Below, one piece after another: positions 18,170 to 28,763 of a stretch of 64,000 nucleotides of DNA; position 1 is the stretch's first letter; every line of letters starts with the position of its first letter. Source of the stretch: GCA-2731375 sp964590195 (GTDB lineage Bacteria; Pseudomonadota; Alphaproteobacteria; GCA-2731375); assembly GCA_964590195.1 (NCBI GenBank), contig CAZPWJ010000013.1, positions 15,822 to 79,821 of the forward strand, given 5' to 3'. Both the position numbers and the translations under genes were made by a program. Below the pieces are notes generated by a model. It did not search any database. It saw only the letters and a list, made by a program, of their open reading frames with translations, and was not told where the DNA came from.

Positions 18170-18190
18170 ATTGGTACTTAGTTTACCAAT
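18170..18190. promoter_or_regulatory. Inverted repeat upstream of the response regulator gene
   Basis: ATTGGTA, a 7-nt spacer and TACCAAT form a perfect 7-bp dyad 43 nt before the response regulator start, in the divergent gap after the GST gene. The size and spacing fit a dimeric transcription factor operator. The binding protein is unknown. Confidence 0.45.
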
Positions 18191-18233
18191 TAGCGCTATT
18201 GCTCTTCGACTTCCGACTGTTGGAGTGAGGGCA

Positions 18234-18683
18234 ATGGAAATTCAAGGTAACCCGGTTCGCGTGCTGGCGGCCGAGGACGATGCGGACGACCGCCTGTTGA
18301 TCCAGGAGGCATTCGAGGAACTTCACCTGTCCAATCAACTGGAGTTTGTCGAGGATGGCGTCCAATTGATGGATTATCTGTATCGGCGCGGCGCCTATGA
18401 GATCCTCGCGGGCGAGCCATTGCCCGGCCTATTGCTGTTGGATTTGAACATGCCGCGTAAGGATGGCCGCGAGGCGTTGAAGGAAATCAAGGCCGATCCC
18501 GACCTGCGCCGAATTCCCGTGGTCGCGCTGACCACGTCAAAGGCGGAAGAGGATATTCTGCGCACCTATGACCTGGGTGTGAATTCATACATCACCAAGC
18601 CGGTATCCTTTGACGGCCTGATCGCCACTGTCAGGGAATTGACCAATTACTGGTTGCAGATTGTCATGTTGCCGCCCCGTTAA
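18234..18683 (+). CDS. Single-domain response regulator (Rcp1-like)
   Basis: A 149-residue stand-alone receiver domain of the Rcp1 type often paired with phytochrome-like or hybrid kinases. It has the acidic pair EDDADD, the phospho-acceptor Asp in LLLLDLNMPRKDG, the switch Thr in ALTTSKAEED and the conserved Lys in YITKPVSF. There is no output domain, so it must act by protein-protein contact or phosphorelay. The ATG at 18234 follows a GGAGTGAGG site; a longer upstream frame lacks homology. No histidine kinase is nearby, making it an orphan. Confidence 0.9.
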   Translation: MEIQGNPVRVLAAEDDADDRLLIQEAFEELHLSNQLEFVEDGVQLMDYLYRRGAYEILAGEPLPGLLLLDLNMPRKDGREALKEIKADPDLRRIPVVALTTSKAEEDILRTYDLGVNSYITKPVSFDGLIATVRELTNYWLQIVMLPPR

Positions 18684-18737
18684 AGGCGGCCGGACCACTA
18701 CCAGCAGCTATTTACAAGCCTCTTTTGGACAGCAAAT

Positions 18738-18760
18738 AGGGGCGGCACCGGGCCGCCCCT
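18738..18760. terminator. Terminator between response regulator and aldehyde oxidoreductase
   Basis: AGGGGCGGC, loop ACCGG and GCCGCCCCT form a 9-bp perfect stem followed by TTGTTG on the plus strand. The two flanking genes converge on it, so it probably serves both. Confidence 0.8.
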
Positions 18761-18783
18761 TTGTTGCAATAGCGTAAATGCGC

Positions 18784-20502
18784 CTACTTCGATGCGTCCA
18801 GCAGCTTGCGCATATGTTCGTTCACCTGACCGCTGTGGTGGCGGGCGGTCTTGCCCGTGGGCTCCAGGGTTTCGTCATAGAAGAATGATGGCAACTCGTC
18901 ATCGGCCTCGGTAAAGCCGGCCTGACGGTTAAATTCCCATTCCATCTGCAAGGCTTCGCGGCCCAGATCCTTCATGAACGAGGCATCGAAGTTGGTGCCA
19001 TGGGCGTCGTTGAGGGCGGAAACGATCAAGCCGTGATTGATGTTGGTTACGGAGCGTCCGAACAGGCAAAGACCCAGTGAATCGGCCGCCGCGCAATCTT
19101 CCTGGATGTCCAGGCTGGCCTCGGTCAGCTCTTCCGTCGTCATATCGGCGCTTTTATGGCCCGGGATATTGCCGGCCGTGTGATCGGCGCCCTGGGCTGT
19201 CATCATCATGGAAATGCCGGTGACCTCGATGGCGCGGGGGTCATAGGCGCTGATGCCCTGATTCTTGATCACCGGGACGCGGGCGACATCGTAATGTTTG
19301 CCGACCCGGCCGGCGCCCTGGGCCAGGATGCGGCCCCGCTCGTTACCGGCGCGGATATCGTCAAGCGCGGCCAGCATGAAATAGGCATCGCCGAATTCGC
19401 CTTCGCCAGCCTCCATCAAAACACCCAGCATGGCGCCGACCTCGATGGTATCGATGCCCAGATCGTTACATTGATGGTTCGTGCGGGCCACGTCGTCGGG
19501 ATCTTTCAGTCCGCAGTTGCTGCCCAGCAGGCCAAGGGATTCATATTCCAGCGGCGAGACCATTTCCTCGCCCTTGTCATCGACATAGACGTTGGAGCAT
19601 TTGATCATGCAGCCGGGCATGCAGGCATGGGTTGTCTCGCCGCCCCGTTCGATGGTCAGGTCGCGGATATAGCTGCCGCCCAGCTTCAAGGTTTCCTCGG
19701 AAGCGTCGACCAGGCGTCCGTCGCTGAAATTGCGCGTCGGCAGGCCGCCAAGCTGGTTGGTCAGATCGCTGACCATGGCCGTGCCGAACATGGAGAAGGC
19801 CTCGATTGCCTTGTCCTCGCGCAGCAGTTTGCCGTATTCACGCACCCGGCCCATGACCTTCTTGCGGTCGTGGAAGGTGGGCATTTTGTTCATATCGACA
19901 ACGATCGCCTTGACCTTCTTGCTGCCCATCACCGCGCCGACGCCGCCGCGGGCCGCGATCCGTACCGGCCGCCCCTCGGGATCGGGGAACGAGATGCCGG
20001 CCACCAGGCCGCCGTATTCGCCGACCGGGCTGCACAGTCCCATGGAGACCTTGTCGCCGTATTTTTCGAACAGCATCGCCGCCGTCTCGATATTGCCCAT
20101 GCCCAGGAACGGCGTTGCGTCGTCAAAGCTGATGTCGCCTTCCTTGTTGACGCGGACGATCACCCAATCGTCGGAGGCGCCCATCAGGGTTATGCCGGCT
20201 ATTTCGCACTGGCCCAGGGCAAAGGCGAAGGTGCCGCCCGCGTTGGCTTCCTTGATGCCGCCCGTCAGCGGGCTTTTGCAGCCGACGGAGATGCGGTTGG
20301 CGTTGGAAAAGTTGGTGCCGGCCAGCGGCCCGGCGGAAAAGATCAAAGGATTGCCCGGCGACAGCGGGTCGACCGTGGCGGCGCCCTTGTCCAGCAGGGT
20401 TTTCGCGATGAAATGCCGGCCCACGCGAATGCACGCCGCGCCGGTCAGCTCCTCGGTCTCGGTGGATTGATCATCGAGGTTTATGTGCAAATATTTCCGC
20501 AT
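18784..20502 (-). CDS. Aldehyde ferredoxin oxidoreductase family protein
   Basis: A 572-residue member of the tungsten-dependent AOR family, which oxidises aldehydes or reduces carboxylic acids with a bis-pterin tungsten centre and a [4Fe-4S] cluster. It starts MRKYLHINLDD. N-terminal pterin-binding segments include SAGPLAGTNFSNANRISVG and TGGIKEANAGGTFAFALG. Cluster cysteines appear as HACMPGCMIKCSN (C-x3-C-x3-C) plus a later Cys in DSLGLCLFG. Bacterial AORs usually need a partner electron carrier, but no ferredoxin or FAD-subunit gene is adjacent. It is the last gene of a minus-strand run, 158 nt after an MFS gene, and may have its own promoter there. It is oxygen-sensitive in known relatives. 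Confidence 0.88.
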   Translation of the reverse strand: MRKYLHINLDDQSTETEELTGAACIRVGRHFIAKTLLDKGAATVDPLSPGNPLIFSAGPLAGTNFSNANRISVGCKSPLTGGIKEANAGGTFAFALGQCEIAGITLMGASDDWVIVRVNKEGDISFDDATPFLGMGNIETAAMLFEKYGDKVSMGLCSPVGEYGGLVAGISFPDPEGRPVRIAARGGVGAVMGSKKVKAIVVDMNKMPTFHDRKKVMGRVREYGKLLREDKAIEAFSMFGTAMVSDLTNQLGGLPTRNFSDGRLVDASEETLKLGGSYIRDLTIERGGETTHACMPGCMIKCSNVYVDDKGEEMVSPLEYESLGLLGSNCGLKDPDDVARTNHQCNDLGIDTIEVGAMLGVLMEAGEGEFGDAYFMLAALDDIRAGNERGRILAQGAGRVGKHYDVARVPVIKNQGISAYDPRAIEVTGISMMMTAQGADHTAGNIPGHKSADMTTEELTEASLDIQEDCAAADSLGLCLFGRSVTNINHGLIVSALNDAHGTNFDASFMKDLGREALQMEWEFNRQAGFTEADDELPSFFYDETLEPTGKTARHHSGQVNEHMRKLLDASK

Positions 20503-20660
20503 GGTGCCATCGCCTTATTCCTGGGGTTAATCTTATTGGCGTTGATATCAATAGAAGGCGGACCGCCAATGGCAGCCCGTTTCCATGATGATGCAACAAT
20601 CCATGACCTATTTTAGCACATCCATCCGGCAAGGCTAGGCGTGGTATTGGCCTTCCTTAA

Positions 20661-21884
20661 TTACCCTCTGTTGCGCCGGGCGGTGAGCAGTAGGTAGACG
20701 CCGGCGGCAAGTGGCGCGGCGGCGGTCAGATAGAAGGCGTTGGCGTAGCCGCCGCCGAACTCGACCATCAGGCCAAAAACCGGCGGGCCCGACACGATGC
20801 CGAAGAACAGAAAGAACTGCCCGCCGCCCACCACTTCGCCGATCTTGCCCGGCGGTGCCAGGCGGGAGAACTCGGATAGGAGGAGGCCGAGTACGCCGTT
20901 GCTGCTGGCGCCCAGCATGGCGGCGATCAGCGCGGTCAGCCAGTATGGCCAGGCGGGCGTGAAGAAACTCATCGCGGCGATGGAGGCGGACATGATGATG
21001 CCGATCAGGCCAAGCAGGACCCAGGTGCTGAGAAAATGGCTTGCCACGGCGCCCCAGATAATCCGCGCCGGGATGGCGGCGCCATGGAAAATGGCAAACA
21101 TGGCGCCGGCGAAGGCCAGCGACAGACCATTCTCTTCCACAAGATAGACGACCATGAACGCCATGATGGCCATCTGCGTGAAGGTATAAAAATAGCCCGC
21201 CGCCACCAGCGTCAATAACGGCTTGGAAGTGATGATCACCCGCAGGGAGTCCGTTACGCCGGCCAATCCGATGCGAAATTCGGGGTCGCGGTCATCGTCA
21301 AGGCCGTCGCGGATAAACTGCATCCCGAAAAGCGTTAAAAGCGGCACGGCGGCAATCACCGTGACGGCAATGCGCCAGTCATAAAGCGCCATCAGGGGCG
21401 GCAGCAACAGTCCGGCAAGCATGCCGCCCAACGGCGTCCCGGTCTGCTTCAGGGAAAAAACCAGTGGCTGCCAGCGCGGCGGGGAATGCCGGGCCAGGAC
21501 CCGTGAACTGGCCGGATTAAGCGGCCCCATGCCGATGCCGATCAGGGCGGCGCCACAAATCGCCAGCCACCAGACGGGCGCGGCGCCGGCCAACGCCAGG
21601 CCAAGGCTGGCCGCCAGCAACGCGGCCTGGCTGGTTCGAATGGCGCCGTAACGGCTTAGAAAACTGCCGGCGGCCAGACCCGACAACATACCAACGGTAT
21701 ACAGAACGGCCACATAGACGCCGATACTGGTCGCCTTGACGCCCAGGTCTGCGGCGGCCTGCACCGCCACCACGGCGGCGGAAAAACTGCACATCTTGGC
21801 GAATGCCTGGATCGCCAGCATCGCCGGCAGGGCGATGCGGATTTTCGCTGGCTGGGCCCGAGGGCCCATCTGGGGAGCCTCCAT
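20661..21884 (-). CDS. MFS transporter
   Basis: A 407-residue major facilitator with about 12 predicted helices. Examples are the helix after SIGVYVAVLYTVGMLSGLAAGSFLSRYGAIRTSQ, which is followed by the loop-2/3 RYGAIR motif, and the glycine-rich GIGMGPLNPASSRVLAR after helix 4. The central loop (DGLDDDRDPEFRIG) splits the two six-helix halves. The start codon abuts the stop of the quinone oxidoreductase gene with no gap, so the two are co-translated. The substrate is unknown; context suggests an organic acid or aromatic compound. Confidence 0.88.
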   Translation of the reverse strand: MEAPQMGPRAQPAKIRIALPAMLAIQAFAKMCSFSAAVVAVQAAADLGVKATSIGVYVAVLYTVGMLSGLAAGSFLSRYGAIRTSQAALLAASLGLALAGAAPVWWLAICGAALIGIGMGPLNPASSRVLARHSPPRWQPLVFSLKQTGTPLGGMLAGLLLPPLMALYDWRIAVTVIAAVPLLTLFGMQFIRDGLDDDRDPEFRIGLAGVTDSLRVIITSKPLLTLVAAGYFYTFTQMAIMAFMVVYLVEENGLSLAFAGAMFAIFHGAAIPARIIWGAVASHFLSTWVLLGLIGIIMSASIAAMSFFTPAWPYWLTALIAAMLGASSNGVLGLLLSEFSRLAPPGKIGEVVGGGQFFLFFGIVSGPPVFGLMVEFGGGYANAFYLTAAAPLAAGVYLLLTARRNRG

Positions 21885-22814
21885 CTAGATGGTCAATACG
21901 GCCTTGCCCGCGAAATCACGGCCAATCAACTGCGCCGCCGTCTCGCCGATCTGCTCCCAATTGCCGGTGACCGGTACATGGGTCGTCAGGCGCCCATCGG
22001 CCAACAGGGCCAACAGGCGGTCTAGGCCCTTGGCCGCCGTCTCCACTTCCGATTCCCGATAAAGGTGAAATCCCTCGATACGGCCATCGCCGGTGAACAT
22101 CAGATCGCGCACCGCCAAGCCGGTCTCGGCACCGGCACTGACGCCGTAAAGGATGGCCCGGCCACGCTCGTCCAATTGTGACAGTAATTTGGATAATATC
22201 TGTCCGCCGACACCATCGATGATCGAACGGAACGGACCTTCAAGCCCGGAGCCATCGGCTGAAATGACCACATCGCTGACGCCCGTTGACCGCACCATGT
22301 CGGCGAAATCCGGCCGGCGTAGCTGCGCCGTGACCTTGGCACCCATCAGCCGGCCCAACTGGCAGGCAAAATAACCGACACCGCCGCTTGCCCCGGTCAC
22401 CAGCACCCTGCTTCCCAACAGCCGCTCGCAGCGTTCCAGCGCATAGAGCGCGGTAAGGCCGGCAACCGGCAGGGTGGCCGCGTCTTCATCGGAAACCGCA
22501 TCGGGAATGACGGCGAAATCAACCGTCGGCAGGGCCACGTACTGGGCCCAGCCCTGCATGCGGCGGGAGAAGCCGACCACGCGCGCGCCCTGTTCCGGGC
22601 CGCTGCCGTCGCTGGCGGCGGTCTTCACCACACCAGCAAGATCCCAACCGATCTGCGTACCGTCCGCCGCTGTCTCGGCGCGGCGCAACTCGCCCCGGTT
22701 AAGCGAAAATGCCGTAACCTCGATGACCGCCTGGTTGGAATCGGCGACGGGGTCCGCTGCCTCGCCAATTTCCAGGCAGCCCGGCATGTTCGCATTGGTC
22801 ACAACTGCTTTCAT
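21885..22814 (-). CDS. Zinc-independent quinone oxidoreductase / MDR alcohol dehydrogenase-like
   Basis: A 309-residue medium-chain dehydrogenase/reductase. The GroES-like N-terminal domain starts MKAVVTNANMPGCLEIGEAADP. The Rossmann domain carries LVTGASGGVGYFACQLGRLMGA, where the NADPH-binding GASGGVG motif lies. Catalytic zinc cysteines and histidines of alcohol dehydrogenases are absent, so it belongs to the quinone oxidoreductase (QOR) branch. The ATG at 22814 follows AAGGAGAGATCG. An upstream open extension of 75 codons has low-complexity Arg/Pro content and was discarded. It is flanked by dienelactone hydrolase and MFS genes in the same operon. Confidence 0.87.
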   Translation of the reverse strand: MKAVVTNANMPGCLEIGEAADPVADSNQAVIEVTAFSLNRGELRRAETAADGTQIGWDLAGVVKTAASDGSGPEQGARVVGFSRRMQGWAQYVALPTVDFAVIPDAVSDEDAATLPVAGLTALYALERCERLLGSRVLVTGASGGVGYFACQLGRLMGAKVTAQLRRPDFADMVRSTGVSDVVISADGSGLEGPFRSIIDGVGGQILSKLLSQLDERGRAILYGVSAGAETGLAVRDLMFTGDGRIEGFHLYRESEVETAAKGLDRLLALLADGRLTTHVPVTGNWEQIGETAAQLIGRDFAGKAVLTI

Positions 22815-22845
22815 TCGATCTCTCCTTGCAACTCGCTTCGCCTGA

Positions 22846-23547
22846 CTAGCCCAGCAGCTTGCGAAAATGCGCCAGGGTGCGTTGCATCGCCGGCGCGGCG
22901 GCGGCTTCCTTATAGGGCGGATAGCCGTGCCGGTTAAAGCCATGTTCGGCACCGGGATAAAGATGAATGTCCACATTATCCCATGTCCCCATATGGGCCT
23001 GAATGGCATCAACGGTGTCTTGCGGCACGTGCGGGTCAATGCCGGCGAAGTGCATCAGGATCGGGCAGTGCAGATTTTCGGCCTCGTCCAGATGCTCGTG
23101 GATCTGAACCCCGTAGTAGCTCACCGCCGCGTCGATTTCATGCCGCGTGGCCGAGAGATAAGTGAACTTGCCGCCCAGGCAAAATCCCACGACGCCGACC
23201 TTGCCGGTGCAGTCTGGCCGCGCCTTCAGGGTGGCAACGGTATCGCCCAGGTCATTGGCGAATTGATCCGTGTCCAAATCGGCCCGCAAGGCCTGCGCCT
23301 TGGCCCGGCCCTCGTCGGTGTAGGGCAGGTAACAGCCCGGCTCCTGGCGCCAATAGACATCCGGCGCGATGACGGTGAAGCCTTCGGCGGCGAAGCCGTC
23401 TGCGACCGAGCGGATATGATCGTTGGTGTTGAAGACTTCCGGCAACAGCACGATGCCCGGCGCGGGGGCGGGGGTGGCTTCTGGCAACGCCAGATAGGCC
23501 GCGAAGGTGCCGCCCCCCGTCGCATTGATCTCGATGTCTTGGCCCAT
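22846..23547 (-). CDS. Dienelactone hydrolase family protein
   Basis: A 233-residue alpha/beta-hydrolase of the dienelactone hydrolase family. The Cys-Asp-His triad is visible: nucleophile in VGFCLGGKF, Asp in FAGIDPHVP and His in PGAEHGFNRHGYPP. An IVLLPEVFNTNDHIRSVADGFAAEGF segment forms the oxyanion region. Such enzymes open enol-lactones in chloroaromatic or protoanemonin breakdown, or act on other esters. No intradiol dioxygenase is near, so the physiological substrate is open. It lies between the radical SAM gene (31 nt) and the quinone oxidoreductase (31 nt). Confidence 0.9.
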   Translation of the reverse strand: MGQDIEINATGGGTFAAYLALPEATPAPAPGIVLLPEVFNTNDHIRSVADGFAAEGFTVIAPDVYWRQEPGCYLPYTDEGRAKAQALRADLDTDQFANDLGDTVATLKARPDCTGKVGVVGFCLGGKFTYLSATRHEIDAAVSYYGVQIHEHLDEAENLHCPILMHFAGIDPHVPQDTVDAIQAHMGTWDNVDIHLYPGAEHGFNRHGYPPYKEAAAAPAMQRTLAHFRKLLG

Positions 23548-23578
23548 TCGTTGTCTCCCGTACTATCAATGGTTGGCT

Positions 23579-24844
<1,266 letters not shown>

Positions 24845-24946
24845 GATCTAGCGTCCCTTGCGATGCATTGTTGGCAATCCCTAACTGCCTTACACTCCGG
24901 TGCGAAGCAGCGAAATTTTTCTAATCATACATACAAAGGTAACGCC

Positions 24947-25273
24947 ATGTCCGCATTCTATGAACTACGCCAATATCACGTCCTTCCGGGCAAGATGGAT
25001 GCCTGGGTCAAGGTGATGGAGGAAGAGATCATTCCCTTCCAGGTTTCCAAGGGCATGGTGATCTGCGGCAGCTTCCAGGGCGAAGAAGATGACAGCGTAT
25101 ATGTCTGGCTGCGCCGTTTCGAGAGCGAGGCTCAGCGCGAAGAGCTCTACGCGGCGGTCTACGGGTCGGACTATTGGAAGAACGAGATGTCGCCCAGGGT
25201 GCCGGACTATCTCGACCGCTCCAAAATGGTGATTACGCGTATGATACCAACCAGCAAATCCACTGTCCGCTGA
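24947..25273 (+). CDS. NIPSNAP family protein
   Basis: A 108-residue dimeric alpha/beta-barrel protein of the NIPSNAP group. It starts MSAFYELRQYHVLPGKMDAWVKVMEEEIIPF and includes VWLRRFESEAQREELYAAVYGSDYWKNEM, typical of the fold. Bacterial members are often found beside catabolic genes, but no reaction is assigned. The ATG at 24947 was chosen because the conserved domain starts there; upstream codons lie opposite the radical SAM gene. The MmgE/PrpD gene begins 8 nt after its stop, so the pair forms an operon divergent from the radical SAM gene. Confidence 0.87.
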   Translation: MSAFYELRQYHVLPGKMDAWVKVMEEEIIPFQVSKGMVICGSFQGEEDDSVYVWLRRFESEAQREELYAAVYGSDYWKNEMSPRVPDYLDRSKMVITRMIPTSKSTVR

Positions 25274-25281
25274 GGCGTAAG

Positions 25282-26628
25282 TTGAGCGCCACCGCGACGG
25301 CGAAAATCGCGGCCTTCGCGGCGCAAACCGGATGGGAGGATATTCCCGCCCATGTGCGCCACGAGGCCAAGCGTTCGCTGTTGAACTATTTCGCCACCGC
25401 CATCGCCGGCAGCGGCGAGGCAGCGGTGGCTACCAGCCTGGCCGTGCTGGCGCCGTTCGCGGGGCCGGCTGCCTGCCGGGTCATCGGGCGGGCGGAGCAG
25501 GTGGATATGCCGCTCGCCGCCTATCTGAATGCGATCAGCGCCAACGTATTTGACTATGACGACACCCATCAGGAAACGGTGATCCATCCGACGGCACCGA
25601 TCGCGCCGGCGCTGTTTGCCCAGGCCGAAACGCGGCGCTGTTCGGGTGCCGAGCTGTTGCGGGCCTTCGTGCTTGGCGGCGAGATTGAGTGCCGCATCGG
25701 CAACGCCGTATCGCCGTCGCACTACGCGCGCGGTTGGCACATTACCTCGACCTGCGGTGTTTTCGGTGCCGCGGCAGGTATCGGTGTACTACTTGGGCTA
25801 AGCCCGGAACAACATGCCTGGGCCATGGGCAACGCCGCCGCGCAAGCCTCGGGCCTGGTCGAAACCCTGGGCACCATGTCGAAAAGCGTCTCCGTCGGCA
25901 ATGCGGCGCGCAACGGCATCCTCTCGGCCCTGCTGGCGCAAGAAAATTTTTCCGGGCCGGCGGATCCGTTGGCGGGGGAACGTGGTTTTCTCCCGGTTTA
26001 CTCCGACCAGCCGGCGGTAGACAGATTGACCGATGGGCTGGGCGAGGAATGGGAGATCGCCAAGAATACCTACAAACCGTATCCGGCGGCGATTGTTTTG
26101 CATCCGGTGATCGAGGCCTGCATCCGGCTGCACCGGGAGGCCGGCCTGCGCGCGGAAGATATCGCCGAGGTTGAACTGACCGGACACCCGCTGTTGCGTC
26201 AGCGGACGGACCGGGCCGAGGTGGTGACGGGAACATTGTCGCAAGTCAGCGCGCAACACGCCATTGCCATCACATTACGCCGTGGCAAGGCCGGCCTCGT
26301 GGAGTTCAATGATGCGGCGGTCGCCGAAACCCTGGGCGACGGCATCCGGCCGCAAGTGACATTCATTGATGACGCCAACCGCGCCCTTGAAACCGTGCGC
26401 ATGCTTGTGCGTACCCGGCATGGGCAGTCCCACGATATTGAAATTACCGCCGCCAAGGGCGGGCCGCTGAACCCCATGACGGATGGGGAATTGGAAGAAA
26501 AACTCGCCGAACTTGCCGCCTATCGTGGCTTCAACCGCGACCTCGCCGCCATCGCCCAGGCTGTCTGGTTCCTCGACGATGCTGACGATGCCGGAAAGAT
26601 CATGGCCCTCGCCAATTTGCCTGGATAA
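25282..26628 (+). CDS. MmgE/PrpD family protein
   Basis: A 448-residue protein of the 2-methylcitrate dehydratase/cis-aconitate decarboxylase superfamily. Visible landmarks are the helical N-terminus (HEAKRSLLNYFATAIAGSG), the active-site region FDYDDTHQETVIHPTAPI, HITSTCGVFGAAAGIGVLLGL, and KPYPAAIVLHPVIEACI in the second domain. Members dehydrate, decarboxylate or isomerise tricarboxylic-type substrates. The prp partners (prpB, prpC) are absent, so true methylcitrate dehydratase activity is uncertain. The best start is the TTG at 25282, preceded by GAGGCG; a longer frame overlaps the NIPSNAP gene out of phase. Confidence 0.85.
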   Translation: MSATATAKIAAFAAQTGWEDIPAHVRHEAKRSLLNYFATAIAGSGEAAVATSLAVLAPFAGPAACRVIGRAEQVDMPLAAYLNAISANVFDYDDTHQETVIHPTAPIAPALFAQAETRRCSGAELLRAFVLGGEIECRIGNAVSPSHYARGWHITSTCGVFGAAAGIGVLLGLSPEQHAWAMGNAAAQASGLVETLGTMSKSVSVGNAARNGILSALLAQENFSGPADPLAGERGFLPVYSDQPAVDRLTDGLGEEWEIAKNTYKPYPAAIVLHPVIEACIRLHREAGLRAEDIAEVELTGHPLLRQRTDRAEVVTGTLSQVSAQHAIAITLRRGKAGLVEFNDAAVAETLGDGIRPQVTFIDDANRALETVRMLVRTRHGQSHDIEITAAKGGPLNPMTDGELEEKLAELAAYRGFNRDLAAIAQAVWFLDDADDAGKIMALANLPG

Positions 26629-26680
26629 TTTGTGCTTCCCGCAGGGCCGGGAGCAGCCTTTATCGGCCCGTAATGCAAAT

Positions 26681-26708
26681 TTGACGATGACGAATAGCAA
26701 ACTATATC
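26681..26708 (+). promoter_or_regulatory. Sigma-70-type promoter of the DUF3604 gene
   Basis: TTGACG, a 16-nt spacer and TATATC lie 111 nt upstream of the DUF3604 start. This is one of the best housekeeping promoter matches in the window. Confidence 0.5.
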
Positions 26709-26818
26709 CCGTAACTTAAGGAACTTGAGCCGGTTTGCGCAGCCTGTGGAAGCGGCGGCGAACGCGTATTCGTAATTCAAACTAAAAAGCATTTGGGCGT
26801 TCAATAGGGATCAAACAG

Positions 26819-28747
26819 ATGAAGCACATTGCGATCGTTTGCTCTGCATTGGCTCTGCTGGCCTTGCCGGCGGCTGCGCAGGAAAAAGTCCACATCACCG
26901 AGGCGCAGGCGAACAAGCTTTTCGCCGGCAAGGCATTCTCGCCTTATGTGAACCGCACGTTTCCCAGCCGGGTGTTCTGGGGTGATACCCATTTGCACAC
27001 CGGTTTGTCGTTGGATGCCGGCCTGTTCGGCAACACACTGACGTTGGACGATGCCTATCGATTTGCGCGCGGAGAGCAGATCAAGGCTTCCACGGGCTTG
27101 CCGGCGAAACTCAGCCGCCCGCTGGATTGGCTGGTCGTGACCGACCATACGGACTTGATGGGTTTCGCCACGGACCTGAAAGCAGGGGCACCGCATATCC
27201 TGAAGAATAAGAAGGGCAAGGAGTGGTACACCGGCTTCCAGAAAGGCGGCATGGAGGCAGGCAAGGCGGCATTTGATCTGATCACGAATTTTTCACAAAT
27301 GACTTTGCCAAAAGACCTTATCAAAGCCTACAGCCCGGGCGCGGAAGTGTTTGATGGCGTCTGGAACGACATTGTCGATGCGGCGGAGCGCTATAACGAT
27401 CCGGGCCGTTTCACGGCCTTTATCGGCTTTGAATGGACCTCCGTGCCGAAGGGTTTCAACCTGCACCGCAACGTCATTCTGCGCGACAACGCCGACCGTG
27501 CCCGGCAGGTCGTCCCGTTAACGACGCAACCGCCGGTAGGCTCCACCGATCCGCTGGAGCTTTATAAGTGGCTGGAAATGTATGAAGCCAAGACGGGCGG
27601 TAAAGCCTTTGCCCTGGCCCATAACGGCAACCTGTCCAACGGTTGGATGTTCCCGACCGAGACGACCTATCACAAGGGCAAGGTCGACGCCAACTATGTG
27701 AAACAGCGCGCCAGGTGGGAGCAGCAATACGAGATTACCCAGATCAAAGGTGACGGCGAGGCGCATCCGACCCTTTCGCCCGAAGACGAGTTTGCCGACT
27801 ATGAAAACTGGGACGTGGGCAATTTGGATATCACCGAGCTTAAGAAGCCCGAAATGCTGAAAGGCGAGTATGCCCGGGAATCGTTGAAATTGGGCCTGGC
27901 GCTGGAAGCGAAATTTGGCGTCAATCCCTACAAATTTGGTTTTGGCGGGGCGACCGACAGTCACACTGGTCTGGCCACGGCGGCGGAAGAAAACTTCTTT
28001 GGCAAGTCCACCAGCGTGGAACCAAGCGTCGGCCGCATCAACCATCCCTTCATCGCCAACAAAATGGGCAAGATCGAAGGTTATAAACTGGTCGCCTCGG
28101 GCTATACAGGCGTCTGGGCGCGGGATAATACGCGTAGTTCAATTTATGACGCCATGGTCCGCCGCGAGACCTATGGCACCACCGGCACCCGCTTGATCGT
28201 GCGGTTCTTTGGCGGTTGGGATTTCACCAACGATGACCTGCGTAGCCGGACGCCGGCCTTCCGCGGCTACGAGAAGGGCGTTCCCATGGGTGGCGATCTG
28301 CCTGAAGCCGACGGTAACGGCGCGCCGAAATTCATGGTCTATGCCCTGCGCGATCCCATCGGTGCCAATCTGGACCGCATCCAGATCATCAAGGGCTGGC
28401 TGGATGCCGACGGCAAGACGCACGAGAAAGTGTACGATGTCGTCTGGTCTGGCGACCGTAAGCCGGACGGCAAGGGAAAGCTGCCCGCCGTCGGTAATAC
28501 CGTTGATTTGGAAGCGGCCTCCTGGACCAACACCATCGGCGCATCGGAATTGGCCACTGTTTGGACTGACCCTGATTTCGATGCCAAGCAGCGGGCCTTC
28601 TACTATGCCCGCGTGCTGGAAATTCCCACCCCGCGCTGGGTGCTTTACGACAAGCTTCGCTTTGGCACCAAGATACCAAAGGAAGCCGAATTGATCGGCC
28701 AGGAACGCGGCTACACCTCACCGATCTGGTACTCACCAGCGGGCTAG
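26819..28747 (+). CDS. DUF3604 domain protein, secreted PHP-like hydrolase
   Basis: A 642-residue exported protein. The signal peptide is MKHIAIVCSALALLALPAAA with cleavage after AQ. The DUF3604 domain resembles PHP-type metallo-phosphoesterases: FWGDTHLHTGLSLDA (first His pair), LVVTDHTDLMGF, ALAHNGNLSNG and FGGATDSHTGLATAAEENF supply a rich set of metal-ligand candidates. The C-terminal half is a beta domain (FMVYALRDPIGANLDRIQIIKGW). No activity is established for the family. A HupE/UreJ-like gene and a parvulin gene lie convergently just downstream, an arrangement I associate with DUF3604 genes in other genomes. Confidence 0.88.
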   Translation: MKHIAIVCSALALLALPAAAQEKVHITEAQANKLFAGKAFSPYVNRTFPSRVFWGDTHLHTGLSLDAGLFGNTLTLDDAYRFARGEQIKASTGLPAKLSRPLDWLVVTDHTDLMGFATDLKAGAPHILKNKKGKEWYTGFQKGGMEAGKAAFDLITNFSQMTLPKDLIKAYSPGAEVFDGVWNDIVDAAERYNDPGRFTAFIGFEWTSVPKGFNLHRNVILRDNADRARQVVPLTTQPPVGSTDPLELYKWLEMYEAKTGGKAFALAHNGNLSNGWMFPTETTYHKGKVDANYVKQRARWEQQYEITQIKGDGEAHPTLSPEDEFADYENWDVGNLDITELKKPEMLKGEYARESLKLGLALEAKFGVNPYKFGFGGATDSHTGLATAAEENFFGKSTSVEPSVGRINHPFIANKMGKIEGYKLVASGYTGVWARDNTRSSIYDAMVRRETYGTTGTRLIVRFFGGWDFTNDDLRSRTPAFRGYEKGVPMGGDLPEADGNGAPKFMVYALRDPIGANLDRIQIIKGWLDADGKTHEKVYDVVWSGDRKPDGKGKLPAVGNTVDLEAASWTNTIGASELATVWTDPDFDAKQRAFYYARVLEIPTPRWVLYDKLRFGTKIPKEAELIGQERGYTSPIWYSPAG

Positions 28748-28763
28748 TTGTTGATTGGGTGTT

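Noticed and set aside
20536..20550. TTGATATCAA palindrome upstream of the AOR gene as an FNR box
   Set aside because: FNR boxes need four bases between TTGAT and ATCAA; this palindrome has none.
19156..20616. 486-codon plus-strand frame opposite the aldehyde oxidoreductase
   Set aside because: Shadow of the AOR gene, which has clear cofactor motifs in the minus frame.
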